Assembly: GCA_029067895.1 (NCBI GenBank)
Contig: JAIEDQ010000060.1
Coordinates: 1-62,291 of the forward strand
DNA: 62,291 bases
Direction of reading: 5' to 3'
Source of the DNA: Oscillospiraceae bacterium
GTDB taxonomy: Bacteria; Bacillota; Clostridia; Oscillospirales; Ruminococcaceae
A model generated the notes under the pieces. That model was not told the origin of the DNA. It ran no database searches and worked only from the letters and a program-made list of their open reading frames with translations. Below, in pieces: positions 60,856 to 62,291 of the stretch. Made by a program: the position numbers and the translations under genes. Positions within the stretch are counted from its first letter, which is position 1. Every line of letters begins with the position of its first letter.

Positions 60856-62169
60856 TTGGCGGAAAACAATATCCAGAGGCTTCTGGACAACCCACGCAGT
60901 TCGGGAATTGTGAATATTCCCGCAGGTGAGTACGAGGGAAATTTTATTGTGACCAAAAGCTGTACGATAAACGGAAACGGCGCGGTGCTGTGCAATTCTT
61001 CGGGACCCGTGCTTGTTATTGCCGCGGAAAACGTTACGGTAAACAATATAAAGGTTGAACTGACAAGCGACGGTATCCCTTACGAGCAGATGGTCTCGGT
61101 GTACTGCAAATACGGCGATACGAAATTTTCAGATGTGGAAATAAACGGTATGCTGTTGGGCATCGAGGGCGAGGAGCAGTACTGGGGCTTGCCGCGTATC
61201 GTTTCTCTTGGCAGACTTCCCGCCGAAAGGGAGCAGTCCTTTGCTCTGGAGCTTTACGCGCCTGTTGAGGCTGAGATATCGGGAGAACTCTATAACGTAA
61301 GCCTGTCTGCGGATACGCTGTCCTCAGGTTTCAACACCGTCACGCTTACGGTGGGAAAGGTTCGCAGCGGCTCGCTGATATACGGATATATACGCATCAG
61401 GTCGGCAGTTGAACGGAAGATAGTCATAAGCGGCGAGATAGGTGATGAGAACGAGCCTATGTCCGCAAGCTATATGCTCTGCTCAATTCAGCGGGACGCT
61501 CCAATTCGCCACGGAGAAATGCTTGAACGGCTTGACCCCGTTCAGCTTGCCACTCTTCCCGAACCCGAACCGGAAACGGTGGAGTCCGCCTATGAACCGA
61601 TAGACGAACCTGTCACTTACAGCAATGACGGCGGTTACAAAGAGGAAAACGTGCTTATCCCAAGCGGAAAGAGGATACCGCTTTCACTAAAGCAGTACAA
61701 AATAGAGCTTCTCTATCGGGCTTCAAGAACGTCCGCCGACATTGACGGATACCTTTTCATGCTTAATGAAAACGGAACTGTAAGCTCGAACAAGCACATG
61801 ATATTTTTCGGCAACGACCGTTCCGACTGCGGCAGCGTGAAGTACCTCAACGCCGCGGACAAAAGGTCGATGTATATTGATTTCGGCAGGGTACCGCGGG
61901 ACGTTACCCGCATGGTAATGCTGTTCTCCATTTACGGAAACAAGCCCGACCAGCTTTTCAGTATGCTTGACGACGCGGAAATAAGCGTCCTGTGCGAAAA
62001 CGGCGTGCATATGCATATGCCCCTCGAAAAAGGGATACAGTGCCGCACCATACTTGCTCTGGGCTTTGAGAAAACCGACGGAGTGTGGGAAATGATATCG
62101 TCCGGAAAGGGCGTGGCTATGTCCCTTGCGGACATCTGCCGAAGCTACGGGGTGACGGTCATTTCGTAG
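60856..62169 (+). CDS. Beta-helix / TerD-domain fusion protein
   Basis: 437 aa from a TTG at 60856 behind AAAGGCGGTGAT. The first 90 residues look like a short parallel beta-helix (GIVNIPAGEYEGNFIVTKSCTINGNG, VLVIAAENVTVNNIKVELTSDG). A beta-sandwich follows to about 215, then an acidic Pro/Glu linker, and then a TerD domain at about 270-437: KIELLYRASRTSADIDGYLFMLNENG, GSVKYLNAADKRSMYIDFGRVP, MLFSIYGNKPDQLFSML, WEMISSGKGVAMSLADICRSYGV. Part of the TerD calcium site (ADID, FGNDRSDCGS) is kept. TerD proteins belong to the tellurite/stress system together with TerY. The fusion is unusual. Confidence 0.85.
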   Translation: MAENNIQRLLDNPRSSGIVNIPAGEYEGNFIVTKSCTINGNGAVLCNSSGPVLVIAAENVTVNNIKVELTSDGIPYEQMVSVYCKYGDTKFSDVEINGMLLGIEGEEQYWGLPRIVSLGRLPAEREQSFALELYAPVEAEISGELYNVSLSADTLSSGFNTVTLTVGKVRSGSLIYGYIRIRSAVERKIVISGEIGDENEPMSASYMLCSIQRDAPIRHGEMLERLDPVQLATLPEPEPETVESAYEPIDEPVTYSNDGGYKEENVLIPSGKRIPLSLKQYKIELLYRASRTSADIDGYLFMLNENGTVSSNKHMIFFGNDRSDCGSVKYLNAADKRSMYIDFGRVPRDVTRMVMLFSIYGNKPDQLFSMLDDAEISVLCENGVHMHMPLEKGIQCRTILALGFEKTDGVWEMISSGKGVAMSLADICRSYGVTVIS

Positions 62170-62183
62170 AAAGGAATGACGGA

Positions 62184-62291
62184 ATGAACAGATCGAAACG
62201 GAAAGCATTGGCGGTTCTTGCGGTGCTTGTTATGACGTGCTTCAGCGGCTGTGCCGAAAGCGGCGAGGTCACGGAAGAAACTGCAAACGCC
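62184..62291 (+). CDS. Lipoprotein, 3' end off window
   Basis: 36 codons to the edge, starting MNRSKRKALAVLAVLVMTCFSGCAESGEV behind GAAAGGA. A basic N-terminus, a hydrophobic core and a lipobox FSGC make it a lipoprotein. It begins 14 bp after the TerD gene, so it continues the same operon and puts a part of the system outside the membrane. Nothing can be said about its domain. Confidence 0.7.
   Translation, partial: MNRSKRKALAVLAVLVMTCFSGCAESGEVTEETANA

Noticed and set aside
1-62291. tRNA genes, CRISPR arrays, prophage or replication origin
   Set aside because: No T-arm-like GTTCGAATC signatures, no regularly spaced repeats, no phage structural genes and no DnaA-box cluster were seen by eye.

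Overview
The window comes from a Gram-positive anaerobe of the Firmicutes, class Clostridia, most like the Oscillospiraceae/Ruminococcaceae. The evidence is AGGAGG-type ribosome binding sites, sigma-A promoters with 17-base spacers, [FeFe]-hydrogenases including a PAS-containing sensory type, an Lpl/Yes-type polysaccharide ABC importer, lipoprotein serpins, and surface proteins with a C-terminal hydrophobic anchor. As I recall, paired lipoprotein serpins ('siropins') were described from [Eubacterium] siraeum, so a relative of that species is plausible, but this is inference. There is no rRNA, no tRNA that I can see, no CRISPR array and no intact transposase.

Left part (1-16.9 kb). In order: an esterase cut by the window edge, PcrA helicase, a 595-bp intergenic region with a cloverleaf-like palindromic element, an AI-2E family membrane protein, a secreted VWA protein, TcdA, and a + strand operon (GH25 lysozyme, aldose epimerase-like, MBL hydrolase, D-2-hydroxyacid dehydrogenase). 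A - strand CPBP protease / small exported protein / membrane ferredoxin operon follows. Next comes a feoB gene whose 3' third is missing, its end replaced by unrelated sequence and a 69-residue ORF.

Middle (16.9-36.5 kb). A - strand group carries HD-GYP with a beta-propeller sensor, a zinc-ribbon membrane protein, TrkA and TrkH. Divergent from it is a large multidomain surface protein. Then comes a compact - strand operon of ECF sigma factor, anti-sigma factor, two lipoprotein serpins and a lipoprotein VWA protein, which looks like a self-regulated envelope/protease-defence regulon. An unrecognised 508-aa protein, pyrE, trmB and a DUF3592-like protein follow.

Right-middle (36.5-53.6 kb). A DUF624 / solute-binding protein / two permease operon (no ATPase) imports a glycan and sits beside a small surface protein with its own promoter and palindrome. 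The obgE operon carries an internally triplicated protein, a Nudix hydrolase, Mini-RNase III, an MBL hydrolase and YebC. The hydrogen-sensing operon contains a YbaK-like deacylase, a ferredoxin-rich [FeFe]-hydrogenase, a thioredoxin-like ferredoxin, the sensory hydrogenase HydS and a SpoIIE-type phosphatase.

Right end (55.1-62.3 kb), the best candidate for a poorly described system. A single promoter appears to drive a TerY-like VWA protein, a PP2C phosphatase, an atypical zinc-ribbon kinase, a P-type ATPase homologue that has lost every catalytic motif I can align (phosphorylated Asp, TGES, TGDGxND), a beta-helix/TerD fusion, and a lipoprotein cut by the edge. I read it as a phosphorylation-controlled envelope/metal stress complex in which the 'ATPase' is a membrane scaffold or sensor.

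Many ORF-track starts lie inside a promoter or on a Shine-Dalgarno sequence. Where that decided the start I moved it and said why.
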